Origin: Variovorax sp. CF079
GTDB taxonomy: Bacteria > Pseudomonadota > Gammaproteobacteria > Burkholderiales > Burkholderiaceae_C
DNA length: 64,000 nucleotides
NCBI RefSeq assembly: GCF_900101545.1
Contig: NZ_FMZU01000006.1
Location: 1-64,000, forward strand
Reading direction: 5' to 3'
In this document: positions 46,113-62,412 of the stretch, piece after piece
Numbering within the stretch: position 1 is the stretch's first letter
Layout: each line of letters begins with the position of its first letter
Made by a program: the position numbers and the translations under genes
The notes under the pieces: generated by a model
The model's input: the letters and a program-made list of their open reading frames with translations, nothing else
Database searches by the model: none
What the model was told of the DNA's origin: nothing

Positions 46113-46613
46113 ATGAAAACAATCGCCCGCGATGTGAGAGACAGGGAAGTCCGAGAGGACGCTCAAGACCCGGATGCTGACTTCAAGCCGTTGACCGCCG
46201 AAGAGGCCCAGCGGCTGCGCGAAAAGAAGCCGTCGATCTCGCCCTGGCGCGTGATCGCGGTTCAGGTCGGAGCGGGGCTGCTGGTGGCGTTGGCCGCCTG
46301 GGGCCTGACAGGGAGGCAAAATCTGGGGTGGTCCGCCGGATACGGCGCACTGGCAGTGGTCATTCCCGCTGCGGTGTTCGCGCGGGGGCTCACCGGAAGG
46401 TTCTCTTCCCTGAATCCGGGCACTGCGGTGTTCGGATTCTTTTTGTGGGAAATGGTCAAGATGGCCTTGACGGTGGCGATGCTGATCGCCGCGCCAAGGC
46501 TGGTAACGGCGCTGAGCTGGCCGGCGATGCTGGTGGGCTTGGTGGTGACAATGAAGGCGGCGTGGGTGGCGGTGATGCTGGCTCCCAGGCGCTTGAAACT
46601 TAAAGACGAGTAA
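46113..46613 (+). CDS. atpI: ATP synthase protein I
   Basis: AtpI (166 aa) helps c-ring assembly. About 45 charged cytoplasmic residues precede four membrane helices, of which WRVIAVQVGAGLLVALAAW and GFFLWEMVKMALTVAML are the most distinctive. Lengths vary in this family. It lies three bases before atpB, the normal head of proteobacterial atp operons. Confidence 0.88.
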   Translation: MKTIARDVRDREVREDAQDPDADFKPLTAEEAQRLREKKPSISPWRVIAVQVGAGLLVALAAWGLTGRQNLGWSAGYGALAVVIPAAVFARGLTGRFSSLNPGTAVFGFFLWEMVKMALTVAMLIAAPRLVTALSWPAMLVGLVVTMKAAWVAVMLAPRRLKLKDE

Positions 46614-46616
46614 CGG

Positions 46617-47486
46617 ATGGCTGCTGAAAACGCTGCGGAACATGGTCAGACCGCTGGTGAATACATCGTTCACCACTTGACGCATCTTCAGAGCTCCAAG
46701 CCGGCAGGTGTTGCCGACTTCTCGGTTTTCAACTTCGACTCCCTGTTCTTCTCGATCCTGCTCGGCGTGCTGGGCTGCTGGGTGCTGTGGTTGGCCGCGC
46801 GCAAGGCGACCTCGGGCGTCCCGGGCCGCTTCCAGGCCGCGGTCGAGATCCTGATCGAAGTGGTCGACCAGCAGGCCAAGGGCATCGTCCACAACGCCAA
46901 CAGCCGCAAGTTCGTCGCGCCGCTGGCGCTGACCATCTTCGTGTGGATCTTCATGCTCAATGCGATGGACCTGTTCCCGGTCGATCTGTTCCCGGCGATC
47001 TGGGGCTGGATCTTCGGCGTGGCCGGCGGCGACCCGCATCATGCCTACCTGCGCGTCGTTCCCACCGCCGACCTGTCGGTCGCCATGGGCATGTCGGTCT
47101 CGGTGCTGCTGATCTGTCTCTTCTACAACATCAAGATCAAGGGCCTCGGCGGCTGGATTCACGAGCTGTTCACCGCGCCCTTCGGCAATCACTGGGCGCT
47201 CTACCCCTTCAACTTTGCGATGCAGCTGATCGAGTTCATCGCCAAGACTGTGTCGCACGGCATGCGTCTGTTCGGCAACATGTACGCCGGCGAACTGATC
47301 TTCCTGCTCATCGCACTGATGGGCGGCGCCTGGACGCTGTCGGCCACGGGCGTGTTCCTGGCGCTGGGCCACATCATCGCGGGCACCGCGTGGGCCATCT
47401 TCCACATCCTGATCATCACGCTGCAGGCCTTCGTGTTCATGATGCTGGCGTTGGTGTACGTGGGCCAGGCGCACGATCACCACTGA
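46617..47486 (+). CDS. atpB: F0F1 ATP synthase subunit a
   Basis: Subunit a (289 aa) forms the proton half-channels. The essential Arg lies in the helix with [15 protein letters not shown] (R in GMRLFGNM), and [20 protein letters not shown] is also conserved. Five to six helices are visible. A ~60-residue N-terminal periplasmic part ([23 protein letters not shown]) is normal for this group. Confidence 0.97.
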   Translation: MAAENAAEHGQTAGEYIVHHLTHLQSSKPAGVADFSVFNFDSLFFSILLGVLGCWVLWLAARKATSGVPGRFQAAVEILIEVVDQQAKGIVHNANSRKFVAPLALTIFVWIFMLNAMDLFPVDLFPAIWGWIFGVAGGDPHHAYLRVVPTADLSVAMGMSVSVLLICLFYNIKIKGLGGWIHELFTAPFGNHWALYPFNFAMQLIEFIAKTVSHGMRLFGNMYAGELIFLLIALMGGAWTLSATGVFLALGHIIAGTAWAIFHILIITLQAFVFMMLALVYVGQAHDHH

Positions 47487-47489
47487 TCC

Positions 47490-47811
<322 letters not shown>

Positions 47812-47891
47812 TCGGGTCCAGGCTTTCTCGTCGAACCCCTGTCGTTCCTCGGGGAGCGGCTTCGGATTCAATCCCACAGAGAGGGTAAAAA

Positions 47892-48362
47892 GTGAGCATT
47901 ACCGGTACCCTGATCGTCCAGATGATCGTGTTCCTGATTCTTGTCGGGTTCACGATGAAGTTCGTGTGGCCGCCGATCGCCAAGGCGCTGGATGAGCGTG
48001 CCCAGAAGATCGCCGATGGCCTGGCTGCTGCCGACAAGGCCAAGGCCGCGCTGTCCGATGCGGACAAGCGGGTGGAAGTCGAACTGGGCAAGGCGCGCAA
48101 CGAGTCCGCGCAACGTCTTGCCGATGCCGAACGTCGTGCGCAGGCCATCGTTGAAGAGGCCAAGGCCCGTGCCACGGAAGAAGGCAACAAGATCGTCGTC
48201 GCCGCTCGCGCCGAAGCCGAGCAGCAGGCCGTGAAGGCGCGCGAGGTGCTGCGCGAGCAGGTTGCCGCGCTGGCCGTCAAGGGCGCCGAGCAGATCCTGC
48301 GCAAGGAAGTGAATCCGGCCGTGCACGCCGATTTGCTCGCCCGCCTGCAGACCGAACTCTGA
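47892..48362 (+). CDS. atpF: F0F1 ATP synthase subunit b
   Basis: Subunit b (156 aa) is the peripheral stalk. One N-terminal membrane helix ([20 protein letters not shown]) is followed by a long charged coiled coil, for example [19 protein letters not shown]. The start is GTG, with GAGAGGG upstream. It ends 8 bases before atpH. Confidence 0.96.
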   Translation: MSITGTLIVQMIVFLILVGFTMKFVWPPIAKALDERAQKIADGLAAADKAKAALSDADKRVEVELGKARNESAQRLADAERRAQAIVEEAKARATEEGNKIVVAARAEAEQQAVKAREVLREQVAALAVKGAEQILRKEVNPAVHADLLARLQTEL

Positions 48363-48370
48363 TCAAAGCC

Positions 48371-48901
48371 ATGGCAGAACTCGCCACCATTGCACGTCCC
48401 TACGCCGAAGCGCTTTTCAAGGCGTCGTCGTCGGACCTGGCAGGCGCCGGCGCCTGGCTCGAAAAAGTCGCCGCCATCGCCGCCAGCCCGGAGCTCCAGC
48501 AGTTCGCGGACAACCCCAAGGTCACGCCCGAGCAGGTGCTGGACGTGATCGCCGGCGCGTACGGCTCGGCGCTGCCGCCCGCCGCCAACAACTTCCTGAT
48601 GGCCCTGCTCGAGAACGGGCGCTTTTCCGCGCTGCCGGAAATCGCGAAGCAGTTCCGGGCCCTGGCGAATGCGCAAAGCGGTTCGTCCGATGCCGTGGTG
48701 TACAGCGCCTTCCCGATTGATGCCACGGCGCTGAATGGCGTTGCTGCGGCGCTCGAGAAGCGCTTCGGCCGCAAGCTGCAGGTCACGGTCCAGCAGGAGC
48801 CGGCACTGATCGGCGGCATTCGTGTGGTGGTCGGCGACGAGGTGCTCGACACTTCCGTCAAAGCGCGCCTTGAACAAATGAAAGTTGCGCTGGCAGCCTG
48901 A
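48371..48901 (+). CDS. atpH: F0F1 ATP synthase subunit delta
   Basis: Delta (176 aa) joins the stalk to the alpha3beta3 head. [13 protein letters not shown] is the family start and [27 protein letters not shown] the C-terminal hallmark. Length is standard. Confidence 0.96.
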   Translation: MAELATIARPYAEALFKASSSDLAGAGAWLEKVAAIAASPELQQFADNPKVTPEQVLDVIAGAYGSALPPAANNFLMALLENGRFSALPEIAKQFRALANAQSGSSDAVVYSAFPIDATALNGVAAALEKRFGRKLQVTVQQEPALIGGIRVVVGDEVLDTSVKARLEQMKVALAA

Positions 48902-48937
48902 GGCCGCCAGCCCCCTTAAAGAAAGAAGGAAAGAGTC

Positions 48938-50491
<1,554 letters not shown>

Positions 50492-50512
50492 TCGACCACG
50501 CAAGGAGCCCCA

Positions 50513-51388
50513 ATGGCAGCTGGTAAGGAAATCCGCGGCAAGATCAAATCGGTGGAGAACACCAAGAAGATCACCAAGGCCATGGAAATGGTGGCCGCGT
50601 CGAAGATGCGCAAGGCGCAGGAACGCATGCGCGCGGCCCGCCCCTACAGCGAGAAGATCCGCAGCATCGCGGCCAACCTCGGCCAGGCGAACCCGGAGTA
50701 CACGCACGCCTTCATGAAGGTCAACGACGTGAAGGCCGCCGGCTTCATCGTCGTGACGACCGACAAAGGCCTGTGCGGCGGCATGAACACCAACGTGCTG
50801 CGCGTCGTGACGACCAAGCTGCGCGAGCAGCAGTCGGCCGGCGTCGCCGTCGAGGCGGTGGCGATCGGCAACAAGGGCCTGGGCTTTCTGAACCGCATCG
50901 GCGCCCGCGTGGTCTCGCATGTCACCCAGCTGGGCGACACGCCGCACCTCGACAAGCTGATCGGCCCGGTCAAGGTGCTGCTCGACGCGTACGCCGAGGG
51001 CAAGCTCAGCGCGGTCTACCTCTGCTACACCAAGTTCATCAACACGATGCGCCAGGAGTCGGTGGTCGAGCAGCTGCTGCCGCTGGCCGCCGAGTCGATG
51101 AAGATGGAAAAGGGCCAGCACTCGTGGGACTACATCTACGAGCCCGATGCCCAGAGCGTGATCGACGAACTGCTGGTGCGCTACGTCGAGTCGCTGGTGT
51201 ACCAGGCCGTGGCCGAGAACATGGCGTCGGAACAGTCGGCGCGCATGGTCGCCATGAAGTCCGCCACCGACAACGCCGGCAACGTGATCGACGAACTCAA
51301 GCTGGTCTACAACAAGACCCGCCAGGCCGGCATCACCAAAGAGCTGTCGGAGATCGTTTCGGGCGCTGCGGCGGCCGCAGGCGTCTGA
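50513..51388 (+). CDS. atpG: F0F1 ATP synthase subunit gamma
   Basis: Gamma (291 aa) is the rotor shaft. N-terminal [20 protein letters not shown] and C-terminal [25 protein letters not shown] helices form the coiled coil. [14 protein letters not shown] is typical. ACGCAAGGAGCCCC precedes the ATG. Confidence 0.97.
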   Translation: MAAGKEIRGKIKSVENTKKITKAMEMVAASKMRKAQERMRAARPYSEKIRSIAANLGQANPEYTHAFMKVNDVKAAGFIVVTTDKGLCGGMNTNVLRVVTTKLREQQSAGVAVEAVAIGNKGLGFLNRIGARVVSHVTQLGDTPHLDKLIGPVKVLLDAYAEGKLSAVYLCYTKFINTMRQESVVEQLLPLAAESMKMEKGQHSWDYIYEPDAQSVIDELLVRYVESLVYQAVAENMASEQSARMVAMKSATDNAGNVIDELKLVYNKTRQAGITKELSEIVSGAAAAAGV

Positions 51389-51422
51389 AGACCTTCGGTC
51401 CTTCGACCTCAACCAGATTTAA

Positions 51423-52856
<1,434 letters not shown>

Positions 52857-52874
52857 GGCGGCATAGGAATCCAG

Positions 52875-53294
52875 ATGGCAAACACCATTCACGTCGACGT
52901 GGTCAGTGCCGAGGAGTCCATCTTCTCGGGCGAGGCCAAGTTCGTCGCACTGCCCGGCGAAGCCGGCGAGCTCGGCATCTATCCGCGCCACACGCCGCTG
53001 ATCACGCGCATCCGTCCGGGTGCGGTGCGCATCGAGACGGCCGACGGCGGCGAGGAATTCGTCTTCGTGGCCGGCGGCATCCTGGAAGTGCAGCCCAGCA
53101 CGGTGACCGTGCTGTCCGACACCGCCATCCGCGGCAAGGACCTCGACGACGAGAAGGCCAACGTGGCCAAGGCCGCCGCCGAGGAAGCGCTCAAGAACGC
53201 CAGGAGCGACATCGACATCGCGATGGCGCAATCGGAACTGGCCGTGATGGCCGCGCAGATCGCCGCACTCCGCAAATACCGCCAAAAAAAGTAA
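52875..53294 (+). CDS. atpC: F0F1 ATP synthase subunit epsilon
   Basis: Epsilon (139 aa) is the rotor base and inhibitor. The beta-sandwich ([37 protein letters not shown]) is followed by two C-terminal helices. It is the last gene of the operon, followed by a terminator. Confidence 0.96.
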   Translation: MANTIHVDVVSAEESIFSGEAKFVALPGEAGELGIYPRHTPLITRIRPGAVRIETADGGEEFVFVAGGILEVQPSTVTVLSDTAIRGKDLDDEKANVAKAAAEEALKNARSDIDIAMAQSELAVMAAQIAALRKYRQKK

Positions 53295-53318
53295 GGCAGC
53301 AGTGCTGTCCTTCGAAAG

Positions 53319-53342
53319 AGCCGCCTTCGGGCGGCTTTTTTC
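53319..53342 (+). terminator. Terminator of the atp operon
   Basis: GCCGCC-TTCG-GGCGGC, a perfect 6-bp stem with a stable UUCG loop, is followed by a T-run. It lies about 25 bases after the atpC stop. Confidence 0.93.
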
Positions 53343-53377
53343 ACGTCCTTCGGTCTTAATCAGGTCGAAGTTCAATC

Positions 53378-53406
53378 TTGTTCGGCTGAAGCCCAGCGCC
53401 TAGTAT
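53378..53406 (+). promoter_or_regulatory. Candidate promoter for the ROK-sugar transporter genes
   Basis: TTGTTC (53378-53383) and TAGTAT (53401-53406) are spaced by 17 bases and lie about 62 bases before the ROK gene start. Matches are four of six at each box. No obvious operator palindrome was found beside it. Confidence 0.45.
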
Positions 53407-53468
53407 TCGCCTTCGCCCCGGTCCGTAGAGGCCGCAGGGTAACGAAGAACGAACACTGGAGACAAAGC

Positions 53469-54671
53469 TTGGGCACCTGGAGCGGCCTCACTGCCGACGA
53501 GATGCGGCTGCTGGAGACGACCTTCTGGTCGGCCGGCGGCTCGCGCCATGGCATGGCCGAAAAGCTGGGCTTCTCCAAGAGCAAGGCCAACGCGCTGATC
53601 GCCGGCCTGGTCGAGCAGGGCCTCTTGGCCGAGGCCGGCCTGCAGCGCTCCTCCGGTGGCCGCCGGGCCGAGAACCTCCAGCTCCATGCGGGCCTCGGCG
53701 TGCTGGTCGGGGTGGACATCGGCGCCACCAGCCTCGACGTCGCGGTGCTGCGGCCCGACCTCACGGTGCTGGCCCAGCATGCGGAGCCGGCCGACGTGCG
53801 CGAAGGCCCCGGCGTGGTGCTGGCCCGCGTGCGCGTGCTGATGCGCGAGCTGCTGAGCCGATGCGGCTTCGACGCGAAGCAGGTGATCGGCATCGGCATC
53901 GGCGTGCCGGGCCCGGTCAACTTCGAGATCGGCCAGCTCGTGAACCCGCCGCTGATGCCGGCCTGGGACAGCTTCTCGATCCGCGACTACCTGCGCGAGG
54001 ACTACGCGGCGCCGGTCTTCGTCGACAACGACGTGAACCTGATGGCGCTCGGCGAACTCTGGCGCCTGAAGCGCTCGCTCTCCAACTTCCTCGTCATCAA
54101 GATCGGCACCGGCATCGGCTGCGGCATCGTGTGCCACGGCGAGGTGTACCGCGGTGCCGCGGGCTCAGCCGGCGACGTGGGCCACATCTGCGTCGACCAG
54201 GAAGGCCCGCGCTGCCATTGCGGCAATGTCGGTTGCGTCGAGGCGATGGCGGCCGGCCCGGCCATCACGCGCATGGCGGTACAGGCTGCGGAAGCCGGCG
54301 AGAGCGCCGCGCTGGCCGAGCGGCTGCGCGCGCAGGGCCGCATCGATGCCATCGATGTCGGCCAGGCCAGCCGTGCCGGCGATGCGGCGGCCAACGCGAT
54401 CGTACAGCGCGCCGGCAACCTGATCGGCCAGATGCTGGCGTCGATCGTGAACTTCTTCAATCCCTCGCACGTGTTCATCGGCGGCGGCATCACGCACATT
54501 GGACCGCTGTTCCTCGCGGCCCTGCGCCAGAGCGTGTACCAGCGCTCGCTCGCGCTCTCGACACGGCATCTCGAGATCCAGTACACGCCGCTGGGCACGC
54601 AGGCCGGGCTGATCGGCGCCGGCGTGCTGGCCATGCACGAGACGCTGAAGGTTCGCGGGGTCGCGCCATGA
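53469..54671 (+). CDS. ROK-family transcriptional regulator
   Basis: A 400-aa ROK protein. Residues ~10-65 are a winged helix (MAEKLGFSKSKANALIAGLVEQGLL). The ROK kinase-like domain follows: GVDIGATSLDVAVL, VDNDVNLMALGE, IGTGIGCGIV and the zinc motif HICVDQEGPRCHCGNVGCVE. The start is TTG at 53469 with TGGAGA 9 bases upstream; no ATG lies near. Such regulators usually repress adjacent sugar genes and release DNA on binding the sugar. Its stop overlaps the ATPase gene in ATGA. Confidence 0.88.
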   Translation: MGTWSGLTADEMRLLETTFWSAGGSRHGMAEKLGFSKSKANALIAGLVEQGLLAEAGLQRSSGGRRAENLQLHAGLGVLVGVDIGATSLDVAVLRPDLTVLAQHAEPADVREGPGVVLARVRVLMRELLSRCGFDAKQVIGIGIGVPGPVNFEIGQLVNPPLMPAWDSFSIRDYLREDYAAPVFVDNDVNLMALGELWRLKRSLSNFLVIKIGTGIGCGIVCHGEVYRGAAGSAGDVGHICVDQEGPRCHCGNVGCVEAMAAGPAITRMAVQAAEAGESAALAERLRAQGRIDAIDVGQASRAGDAAANAIVQRAGNLIGQMLASIVNFFNPSHVFIGGGITHIGPLFLAALRQSVYQRSLALSTRHLEIQYTPLGTQAGLIGAGVLAMHETLKVRGVAP

Positions 54672-56185
54672 CGCAGCAGCAGCCCAAGCGCAGCGTCGCC
54701 GTCGAATTCGACAAGGTCGTGAAGGCCTTCGGCCCGGTGCAGGTGCTGCACGGCGTGAGCTTCGCCATCGAACCGGGCCGCGTGTACGGCCTGCTCGGCG
54801 AGAACGGTGCGGGCAAGTCCACGCTGATGAAGATCCTTGCCGGCTACGAATCGATCACCGGTGGCGTCGTGCGCGTGAACGGCGAGCCGCAGCACTTCGG
54901 CAGTTCGCGCGATGCGGAAGCGCTCGGCATCGTGCTGATCCACCAGGAGTTCAACCTGGCCGAAGACCTGAGCGTGGCGCAGAACATCTTCCTCGGCCAC
55001 GAAAAGAGAAAAGGCTGGTTGCTCGACGACGTTGCGATGGAGCGCGAAGCGGCGACTGCGCTCGCCGCAGTGGGCCTCCAGGTCGACCCGCGCACCAAGG
55101 TGCGCCGCCTGATCGTCGCCGAGAAGCAGCTGGTCGAGATTGCCAAGGCGGTCTCGCGCCACGCGCGCCTGCTCGTCATGGACGAGCCGACCGCCACGCT
55201 CACGCCCGGCGAGACCGAGCGTCTGTTCAAGCTGATCGCACAGCTGCGCGCCGACGGCGTGACCGTCGTCTACATCTCGCACAAGCTCGACGAGGTCGAG
55301 CGCATCACCGACGAAGTGATCGTGATGCGCGACGGCCGCTTCGTGACGCGCGCGCCGACCTCCGAACTCACGCGCCACCAGATGGCCAACCTGATGGTAG
55401 GCCGCGAACTCGCCGACCTGTATCCGCCGCGCGATGCCGTGGTCGCGGACGCGGCGCCTGCGATGCAGGTGCGCCACTTCAGCGTGCCCGGCTGGGCCGA
55501 GGATGCGAGCTTCGAGGTGCGCCCCGGCGAGATCCTCGGCTTCGCCGGGCTGGTCGGCGCCGGCCGCACCGAGCTCTTCGAAGGCCTGATGGGGCTGCGG
55601 CCGGCGAGCGGCAGTGTCGAGATCGGCGGCAAGCCCGTGCAGCTGCGCAACCCGCGCGATGCCGCCAAGCACGGCTTCACCTACTTGAGCGAAGACCGCA
55701 AGGGCAAGGGCCTGCACGTGCACCTCGGCCTGCGCCAGAACCTCACGCTGATGGCGCTCGAGCGCTATGCCACGCCCTGGCTGCACCCCGAGGCCGAGCG
55801 CAGCGCGCTGGCCACGGCCGTGAAGGACTACGGCATCCGGACCGGCGACCTCGACGCGCGCGCCTCCTCGCTCTCGGGCGGCAACCAGCAGAAGCTCGCG
55901 CTCGCCAAGGTGCTGCAGCCGCAGCCCAAGGTGGTGGTGCTCGACGAGCCCACGCGCGGCGTCGACGTCGGCGCCAAGCGCGACATCTATTTCCTGATCC
56001 AGCGCCTGGCCCGCGAGGGGCTGGCCGTGATCGTCGTCTCGTCGGAGCTGATGGAGCTGATCGGCCTGTGCCACCGCGTCGCGGTGATGCGCGCGGGCCG
56101 GCTCGTCACGACGCTCGATGCCGATCAATTGACCGAAGAGGAGCTCATCGCTCATGCCACCGGAACCGCAACAAGCCACGCCTGA
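54668..56185 (+). CDS. Sugar ABC transporter ATPase (RbsA/MglA type)
   Basis: A 505-aa tandem ATPase. The first half has Walker [12 protein letters not shown] and Walker [12 protein letters not shown]; the second has an incomplete Walker A-like [24 protein letters not shown] and [16 protein letters not shown]. This two-cassette form with a degenerate second site is normal for RbsA/XylG/MglA. It overlaps the permease gene by 32 bases. Confidence 0.94.
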   Translation: MTQQQPKRSVAVEFDKVVKAFGPVQVLHGVSFAIEPGRVYGLLGENGAGKSTLMKILAGYESITGGVVRVNGEPQHFGSSRDAEALGIVLIHQEFNLAEDLSVAQNIFLGHEKRKGWLLDDVAMEREAATALAAVGLQVDPRTKVRRLIVAEKQLVEIAKAVSRHARLLVMDEPTATLTPGETERLFKLIAQLRADGVTVVYISHKLDEVERITDEVIVMRDGRFVTRAPTSELTRHQMANLMVGRELADLYPPRDAVVADAAPAMQVRHFSVPGWAEDASFEVRPGEILGFAGLVGAGRTELFEGLMGLRPASGSVEIGGKPVQLRNPRDAAKHGFTYLSEDRKGKGLHVHLGLRQNLTLMALERYATPWLHPEAERSALATAVKDYGIRTGDLDARASSLSGGNQQKLALAKVLQPQPKVVVLDEPTRGVDVGAKRDIYFLIQRLAREGLAVIVVSSELMELIGLCHRVAVMRAGRLVTTLDADQLTEEELIAHATGTATSHA

Positions 56186-57188
56186 AGCCGCTACGGCTGC
56201 CGCCGCAGCGCACCGCAGCGAAAGCAAGCCGCGCTGGACCGAGCGCCTGCACGGCCTCGGCCCGGTCATCGGCCTGGTGCTGCTGTGCATCGCCGGCACG
56301 CTGCTCAACGGCGACTTCGCCACGCTCGACAACGCGATGAACGTGCTCACGCGCACCGCCTTCATCGGCATCATCGCGGTCGGCATGTGCTTCGTGATCA
56401 TCTCGGGCGGCATCGACCTCTCGGTGGGCTCGATGGCGGCGCTGATCGCGGGTTGCGTGATCATGTTCATCAACGCGATGGGTCCCATGTTCGGCTCGCC
56501 GCTCCTCGCGGTGGTGCTCGGCGCCGTGCTCGCCGTGGCGCTGGGCGCGGCGTTCGGGCTCGCGCACGGCCTGCTCATCACCAAGGGGCGCATCGAGCCC
56601 TTCATCGTGACGCTGGGCACGCTCGGCATCTTCCGCGCCTACCTGACCTACTTCGCCGACGGCGGCGCGCTCACGCTCGACAACGATCTGTCGGACCTCT
56701 ACGCGCCGGTCTATTACGCGAGCCTGCTGGGCATTCCGGTGCCGGTGTGGGTGTTCCTCATCGTCGCCGTCATCGGTGGCCTGATCCTGAACCGCACCGC
56801 CTACGGCCGCTATGTGCAGGCCATCGGCTCCAACGAGCAGGTCGCGCGCTATGCGGCGGTCGGCGTCGACGGCGTGAAGATCCTCACCTACGTGCTGCTC
56901 GGCGTCTGCGTCGGCATCGCGACGCTGCTCTACGTGCCGCGCCTCGGCTCTGCGTCGCCGACCACCGGCCTGTTGTGGGAGCTCGAAGCCATCGCCGCGG
57001 TGATCGTCGGCGGCACCGCGCTCAAGGGCGGCGCGGGCAGCATCACCGGCACCGTGATCGGCGCCATCCTGCTCTCGGTCATCAGCAACATCCTGAACCT
57101 CACCAGCATCATCAGCGTGTACCTCAACGCCGCGGTGCAGGGGATCGTGATCATCGTCGTCGCCTTTCTTCAGCGAGGCAGAAGGTGA
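56154..57188 (+). CDS. Sugar ABC transporter permease (RbsC type)
   Basis: A 344-aa permease with about ten helices. [21 protein letters not shown] and the [33 protein letters not shown] segment are the RbsC/AraH hallmarks. The first ~30 residues are cytoplasmic and Ala/Gln-rich. The ATG lies inside the ATPase gene (32-base overlap), so the two are translated together. Confidence 0.93.
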   Translation: MPPEPQQATPEAATAAAAAHRSESKPRWTERLHGLGPVIGLVLLCIAGTLLNGDFATLDNAMNVLTRTAFIGIIAVGMCFVIISGGIDLSVGSMAALIAGCVIMFINAMGPMFGSPLLAVVLGAVLAVALGAAFGLAHGLLITKGRIEPFIVTLGTLGIFRAYLTYFADGGALTLDNDLSDLYAPVYYASLLGIPVPVWVFLIVAVIGGLILNRTAYGRYVQAIGSNEQVARYAAVGVDGVKILTYVLLGVCVGIATLLYVPRLGSASPTTGLLWELEAIAAVIVGGTALKGGAGSITGTVIGAILLSVISNILNLTSIISVYLNAAVQGIVIIVVAFLQRGRR

Positions 57189-57235
57189 GCCCCCGGCTTT
57201 TCATTTCCCCTTTTTCAACCACGGAGACAACAAGC

Positions 57236-58198
57236 ATGACTCTCATCACCCGACGCATCGCACTCACCGCCGTCGCAGCCGCGAGCTTTGCGGCCTTCCC
57301 GGCCTTCGGCGCCGAGAAGGTCAACCTCGGCGTCTCGATCCCCGCCGCCACGCACAGCTTCATGGGCGGCATCAACTACTGGGCCAACCAGGCGAAGAAG
57401 GATCTCGAGAAGCAGCACAAGGACCTCAAGATCACGATCAAGACGGCGGCCAACGCGCCCGAGCAGGCCAACCAGCTGCAGGACCTGTCGACTGTGACCA
57501 AGATCAACGCGCTGGTGATCTTCCCCTTCGAATCGGCCGCGCTCACCAAGCCGGTGGCCCAGGTCAAGGCCAAGGGCACCTATGTCACCGTGGTCGACCG
57601 CGGCCTGACCGACACCAGCGCACAGGACGCGTATGTCGCCGGCGACAACACCGCCTTCGGCAAGATTCCGGCCGAGTACATCGCGAAGAAGCTCAATGGC
57701 AAGGGCAACGTCGTCGCGCTGCGCGGCATCGCGACCACGTTGGACAACGAGCGCATGGACGCCTTCAACGGCGTGATGAAGAACTACCCCGACATCAAGC
57801 TGCTCGACGCCAAGTACGCCAACTGGAATCGCGACGATGCCTTTAAGGTCACGCAGGACTACCTCACGCGCTTCAAGAACCTCGATGCGATCTGGGCCGC
57901 CGACGACGACATGGCGGTGGGCGTGCTCAAGGCCATCGAGCAGGCCAAGCGCGACGACATCAAGATCATCTTCGGCGGCGCCGGCGCCAAGGGCATGGTC
58001 AAGACCATCCTCGACGGCAAGGACAAGCGCATCGACGCCGACGTGAGCTACTCGCCCAAGTTCATCTACGACGCGATCAAGCTCACGGCCGAAGCGCGCC
58101 TGAAGGGCGAGAAGCTGCCGGCGACGACAATCATTCCCTCGGTGCTGATCACCAAGGAGAACGCCAAGGACTTCTACCACCCGAATTCACCGTTCTGA
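57236..58198 (+). CDS. Sugar ABC substrate-binding protein (RbsB type)
   Basis: A 320-aa periplasmic receptor of the ribose/galactose (LacI-like fold) class. Signal peptide ends PAFGAE. The mature protein starts [23 protein letters not shown], with [19 protein letters not shown] and [20 protein letters not shown]. Ligand may be a pentose, hexose or cyclitol. It follows the permease by 47 bases with GGAGAC upstream. Confidence 0.93.
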   Translation: MTLITRRIALTAVAAASFAAFPAFGAEKVNLGVSIPAATHSFMGGINYWANQAKKDLEKQHKDLKITIKTAANAPEQANQLQDLSTVTKINALVIFPFESAALTKPVAQVKAKGTYVTVVDRGLTDTSAQDAYVAGDNTAFGKIPAEYIAKKLNGKGNVVALRGIATTLDNERMDAFNGVMKNYPDIKLLDAKYANWNRDDAFKVTQDYLTRFKNLDAIWAADDDMAVGVLKAIEQAKRDDIKIIFGGAGAKGMVKTILDGKDKRIDADVSYSPKFIYDAIKLTAEARLKGEKLPATTIIPSVLITKENAKDFYHPNSPF

Positions 58199-58203
58199 GG
58201 CCG

Positions 58204-59367
58204 ATGACCGAGATCCCTTCTCGCAGGCTGCGCTACGCCATGGTCGGCGGCGGGCGCGACGCCTTCATCGGTGCGGTGCACCGCAAGGCGATCGCGCTCG
58301 ACGGCCAGGCCGAGCTGGTGGCCGGTGCGCTGTCGTCGAGCGCCGAGAAGGCCCGGGCTTCGGGCCGCGACCTGCTGCTGGCGGACGACCGCAACCATGG
58401 CGACTGGCAAAGCCTGCTCGACGACGAACTGAAGCGCCCGGAACACGAGCGCATCGATTTCGTCTCGATCGTCACGCCCAACCACGTGCACTTCCCGGTC
58501 GCGCAGGCCTTCGTCGAAGCCGGCTTCCACGTGGTGTGCGACAAGCCGCTGGTCCACACGCGCGCGCAGGCCGATGCCCTGGTCGCCGCGGTGGCGCGCA
58601 AGGGCACGATGTTCGCGGTCACCTACAACTACACCGGCTACCCGATGGTGCGCGAGGCGCGCGAGATCGTGCGCTCGGGCCGGCTCGGCGAGATCCGCAA
58701 GGTGGTGGTCGAATACAACCAGGGCTGGCTTTCGACCCAGCTCGAGAGCGAAGGCAACAAGCAGGCCGCCTGGCGCAGCGACCCGGCCATGAGCGGTGCG
58801 GCCGGCGCCATCGGCGACATCGGCTCGCACGCCGAGAACCTGGTCGCGACCGTGACCGGCCTCGAGATCGAGAGCCTCTGCGCCGACCTGAGCGCGCTGG
58901 TGCCGGGCCGTGCGCTCGACGACGACGGCAGCCTGCTGCTGCGCTTCCAGGGCGGCGCGCGCGGCGTGCTGATCGCCTCGCAGGTCAACACCGGCCTGGA
59001 GAACGACCTGCGCCTGCGCGTCTCCGGCACGCTGGGCACGCTGGTGTGGCGGCAGGAGCAGCCGAGCGAACTGCTGCACCTGCCGCACGACGGACCGCGC
59101 CGCATCCTGACACGCGGATCGCCCTGGCTCGGCGAGGCGGCGAAGCGCGCGAGCCGATTGCCCAGCGGCCACCCCGAGGGCTTCATCGAAGCCTTCGCGA
59201 ACGTGTACGGCGGCGTCGTGGGCGACATCCGCGCGCGGCTCGCGGGCCTTGCGGCCGATCCGCTGGAAGCCGACTACCCGCGCGTCGAGGACGGCGCGCG
59301 CGGCGTGCGTTTCATCGAGCGCACGGTGGCTTCCGCGAAGAGCGAGGCGAAGTGGACGGCCTGGTGA
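58204..59367 (+). CDS. Gfo/Idh/MocA-family oxidoreductase
   Basis: A 387-aa NAD(P) sugar or inositol dehydrogenase-like protein. The N-terminal Rossmann start is [18 protein letters not shown] (G-x-G-G-x-x-x-F), then [13 protein letters not shown] with the catalytic Lys, and [11 protein letters not shown] with the conserved His. It begins 5 bases after the receptor gene, so it should act on the transported compound, for example a cyclitol or sugar. Confidence 0.92.
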   Translation: MTEIPSRRLRYAMVGGGRDAFIGAVHRKAIALDGQAELVAGALSSSAEKARASGRDLLLADDRNHGDWQSLLDDELKRPEHERIDFVSIVTPNHVHFPVAQAFVEAGFHVVCDKPLVHTRAQADALVAAVARKGTMFAVTYNYTGYPMVREAREIVRSGRLGEIRKVVVEYNQGWLSTQLESEGNKQAAWRSDPAMSGAAGAIGDIGSHAENLVATVTGLEIESLCADLSALVPGRALDDDGSLLLRFQGGARGVLIASQVNTGLENDLRLRVSGTLGTLVWRQEQPSELLHLPHDGPRRILTRGSPWLGEAAKRASRLPSGHPEGFIEAFANVYGGVVGDIRARLAGLAADPLEADYPRVEDGARGVRFIERTVASAKSEAKWTAW

Positions 59368-59541
59368 GCCTGCATGCGCGCGCCCCGCATGCCGCGCTGC
59401 CGCTGTAGGTACCCTCCCACAGTTGAATGTCCGCTGCGCCGCTGACTTGGCGCGGCCGCCGGACAGCATCCCCAAGGAGACGCCCGCGATGACCGCCGAT
59501 CGAGGTGGACCGCGAGTGTCCCGATGCGAAGGGAGATGCGT

Positions 59542-60228
59542 ATGGATGCCACGAATACGCAGGCATGGCTGGCCCTCGGGATCGTCGTGATCCTCGTTTT
59601 GGCCGCGCTGGCCGCTTATTTTTCCTATCGAAGACGACAGTCGCGCCGGCTCGCGGACCGCTTCGGCTCGGAGTACGGTCATGCCGTCGAGGAGCTCGGC
59701 AGCCGCAGCAAGGCCGAGGCCGAGCTCAGGCGGCGCGAAGCGCGCGTCGAAGCCCTGGACCTCGTGGCGCTCGCGCCGGGCGAAGCCGCCAGGTTCAGCC
59801 GGGACTGGAAGCGCTTGCAGGCCGAGTTCGTCGACAACCCGGCGGGGGTGGTCGGCCAGGCGGATCAACCGGTGCACGGGCAGCGAGGCATCGCGACGGA
59901 CGACCTGCAGCAGCCCGCGGCCGAGAAGCAGGCGCCCGCCGGGAGCAGCGACGAGTCGCTGGATCCGCTTTTCTCTCCCGACGTGGCACGTGACTTTCGC
60001 GCCAGCTGGGATGCGGTCCAGATCGGCTTCGTCGACGACCCCCAGCAGGCGGTGCGCAAGGCCGACGAGCTGGTGCGCCAGGTCCTCGACAACCTGAGCC
60101 AGACCTTCTCCAAGCAGCGCGGCGCGCTCGAGGGGCAGACGGACCAAGTGGAGCGGGCGTCGACGGAGCAGCTGCGCATGGCGCTGCGGCGCTATCGCGC
60201 CTTCCTGCAGCGCCTGCTTTCGCTCTAG
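59542..60228 (+). CDS. Membrane-anchored protein with duplicated motif, unknown
   Basis: A 228-aa protein I do not assign to a family. Residues 8-28 are a membrane helix (AWLALGIVVILVLAALAAYFS), then a basic stretch and a charged helical region. Two copies of one motif are present: FSRDWKRLQAEFVDNPAGVV (85-104) and FRASWDAVQIGFVDDPQQAV (152-171), each followed by a degenerate AD-x-LV (QADQPV and KADELV). The consensus is (R/S)xW..(L/V)Q..FVD(N/D)P..(A/V)V..AD..V. I recall a similar W/Q/FVDDP motif in actinobacterial stress-related proteins, unverified. Start at 59542 follows AAGGGAG. Confidence 0.7.
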   Translation: MDATNTQAWLALGIVVILVLAALAAYFSYRRRQSRRLADRFGSEYGHAVEELGSRSKAEAELRRREARVEALDLVALAPGEAARFSRDWKRLQAEFVDNPAGVVGQADQPVHGQRGIATDDLQQPAAEKQAPAGSSDESLDPLFSPDVARDFRASWDAVQIGFVDDPQQAVRKADELVRQVLDNLSQTFSKQRGALEGQTDQVERASTEQLRMALRRYRAFLQRLLSL

Positions 60229-60324
60229 GCGGCCTCGTCGCAAGAGCGCCGGCATTCGGGCCAAGGCCAAGGCTTTTGCCGAGCCTGCCGGGCAGGCGCT
60301 GGCATAAGGCCCACAATCCGGCCC

Positions 60325-62403
<2,079 letters not shown>

Positions 62404-62412
62404 GGGCGGATG

